DNA from: Cinnamomum chago | Lineage: Eukaryota; Streptophyta; Magnoliopsida; Laurales; Lauraceae | NCBI GenBank assembly: GCA_038049695.1 | Contig: CP142454.1 | Location: 15,384,501 to 15,448,500, forward strand | Reading direction: 5' to 3' | DNA length: 64,000 bases | In this document: positions 62,525 to 64,000 of the stretch, in pieces | Layout: each line of letters starts with the position of its first letter | Position numbering within the stretch: the stretch's first letter is position 1 | The notes under the pieces: model-generated | Database searches by the model: none | The model's input: the letters and a program-made list of their open reading frames with translations, nothing else | Told to the model about the DNA's origin: nothing | Program-made: the position numbers and the translations under genes

Positions 62525-62880
62525 ATGGCGGATTTTCATCATCCTCTCTTCACCAAGAGGTCCTCTGCAACTCTCTCCAAGAAACCTACAATCTCGGACG
62601 GACGAAACGGCTACAACGATGTCTTCGGAGGCCCTCCAAAGTTCTCCGACCCTCGGATCGACGACTACACCGAGATTTTCGGCAACTTCTACGCACACCG
62701 ACCTCCGCCGTCGATCCCGGTCCTCGACTTCCCCGGCGACGGCTCCGAAGACTTCTCCGTCGACATTCGCAACCCCAATTTCGACTACTCGGAGGTTTTC
62801 GGCGGTTTCGGCAGCGCCGGAGACTTTGCCGTCTCCTTCGATGAGATGTTCGCGGCGAAAAAAACCTCCGGAGAGTTCAG
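62525..62880 (+). CDS. Auxilin-like J-domain protein, first exon only
   Basis: Plant auxilin-like proteins carry a C-terminal J domain that recruits Hsp70 to strip clathrin coats. Only the N-terminal 118 codons are in the window, so the J domain itself is not seen. The recognisable N-terminal motifs of this family are YNDVFGGPPKF (37-47), DDYTEIFGNF (52-61), SIPVLDFPG and DYSEVFGGFG, repeated acidic-aromatic 'VFGG' boxes. The start codon context atcaATGGCG is good. The exon ends at the donor gagttcag|gtgtgtg, in phase 2. GC content is much higher than the surroundings, as usual for such first exons. The JAC1-like branch is an alternative. Confidence 0.75.
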
Positions 62881-64000
62881 GTGTGTGTTCTCTGTTGATG
62901 TATGGCTTTTGTTAAGGTTTTTGTTGTGAGGCTGGAGAGTTGAGTCTGTTATTAGTTAGTTCTAGGGCTTGGAGGTGTTTGATTTTGATTTCTTTCTGTT
63001 TTTCTGGTTTTTTTTCTTCAGTTTTCTCTTGATGTATTATGCTTGCTTTTTCTGTTTTCATCTCTGGCTTTGTTTTCCTTGTTTGGTGGTGGTGGACTAG
63101 CATGATATTTTTCTTGTAGTAGTAGAAAGCAAAAACCTTGTTGCAACTCTCATTTGTACTTTATTGATTACTAAAATGGTAATCCAAACCGTCTAGATGG
63201 CGAGGTTCATCACATATAGAGAGTACGCCGAAAATCATGCTGGTTTCATTACCAGGAGGTGTTTCAGCGGCTGAATTTGGGCATTTGATGCTGTTTTGAT
63301 AACCATTTGTTTGAGGGGCTCTGATTGGATGGTTAGGATCACATGATGGGTCTATTTTTGACCAATCTCATGGGATCCACTATTTTAAAGGTCTAGATAA
63401 GAGTTTGGATTAATCGGCGCAGCAGCGTTTTTCTTTGTGGAAGGTTATTAACATTACAGTTGGTTTGTTTGGTAGGTTTGATTGAAAGGATAGGATGTGG
63501 TTTCTATAAACTTTATTTTTATATTATATAAAACTTTTTTTCCAAGTTTTGATGGGCTCTGTATGTGGATGAAAAAGAGTGATAATGAAGCTGATATTAC
63601 AATGGCCGACTTTACAAGACATCAACAGTTTCCTCTCAATGTTCCTAAAGCTGTTATTTTACATATATTAGTTGTGGAATTTGGAAATTTATGCACATTC
63701 GATTTGGGATTATTGATAGCACTTTGAGTTGAGTTGGAAGGATATTAGTTTCCATTATAATTTCCTTTCTGCGGGTGCATGGTAATGGTACTTTGCCAGG
63801 CATGAGAAATGACTAAAGTACGTTTTAGAAATATTCCTTGGGTATGTGAACTTTTTAATGAGCCATATAAACAGAAATATCATATAATGATGAATCAGGT
63901 GAAGTTTTCCTTACGCTGAGATGTGATATGATGTAATTATTGTGGGGGAAAAAGTAATGAGGAGTTTGATTATAGCTGCTTGCTGATATGGAAACAAGTA
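62881..64000 (+). other. Start of intron 1 of the auxilin-like gene
   Basis: T-rich DNA after the donor, with no second exon that I can recognise before the window ends. The short frame at 63497-63727 lacks similarity and has poor codon structure. Confidence 0.5.

Noticed and set aside
1-64000. CRISPR array, operon or defence-type gene cluster
   Set aside because: Spliced genes, SINEs and hAT elements show that this is plant nuclear DNA. No regular short repeats with unique spacers are present.

Overview
The window is plant nuclear DNA, from a flowering plant. It is AT-rich, with short exons separated by long GT..AG introns, and it carries plant-type transposons (hAT, Helitron, MITEs, tRNA-derived SINEs, LTR fossils). 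The host genes closely resemble angiosperm housekeeping genes. The short GC-rich motifs in the repeats suggest a non-grass lineage, perhaps a magnoliid, but that is a weak inference.

Host genes, all on the + strand: (1) the 3' part of a soluble inorganic pyrophosphatase gene (exons from 486 to 6381; first coding exon left of the window); (2) a complete gamma-type carbonic anhydrase gene of mitochondrial complex I (10030-19678, five exons, 271 aa); (3) a complete PfkB-family sugar/nucleoside kinase gene (24797-32154, eight exons, about 391 aa); (4) the first coding exon of an auxilin-like protein (62525-62880), whose remainder lies right of the window. They have unrelated housekeeping roles (pyrophosphate removal, respiration, phosphoryl transfer, clathrin uncoating), and nothing suggests co-regulation.

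Between genes 3 and 4 lie about 30 kb of gene-poor, repeat-rich DNA. Its centre is an apparently complete hAT DNA transposon (44112-48055). It has an uninterrupted 864-codon transposase, matching terminal inverted repeats and a perfect 8-bp target duplication. Around it are at least six tRNA-headed SINE copies, three of them with long perfect target duplications. There are also two related Helitron remnants in opposite orientations, several short TIR elements and one large foldback element rich in polypurine/polypyrimidine (57933-58506). The introns of genes 2 and 3 carry further hAT, SINE, MITE, LINE and copia fossils, some nested.

The most notable points are: a 36-bp tandem duplication in the last pyrophosphatase exon that creates two identical 3' splice sites 36 bp apart, in frame; the intact hAT element; a family of SINEs with different heads but one shared tail; nested insertions that give relative ages; a G-quadruplex-type repeat just after the kinase start codon; and the giant hairpin. 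I found no CRISPR array, no genuine tRNA or rRNA gene, and no gene cluster that looks like an undescribed system.
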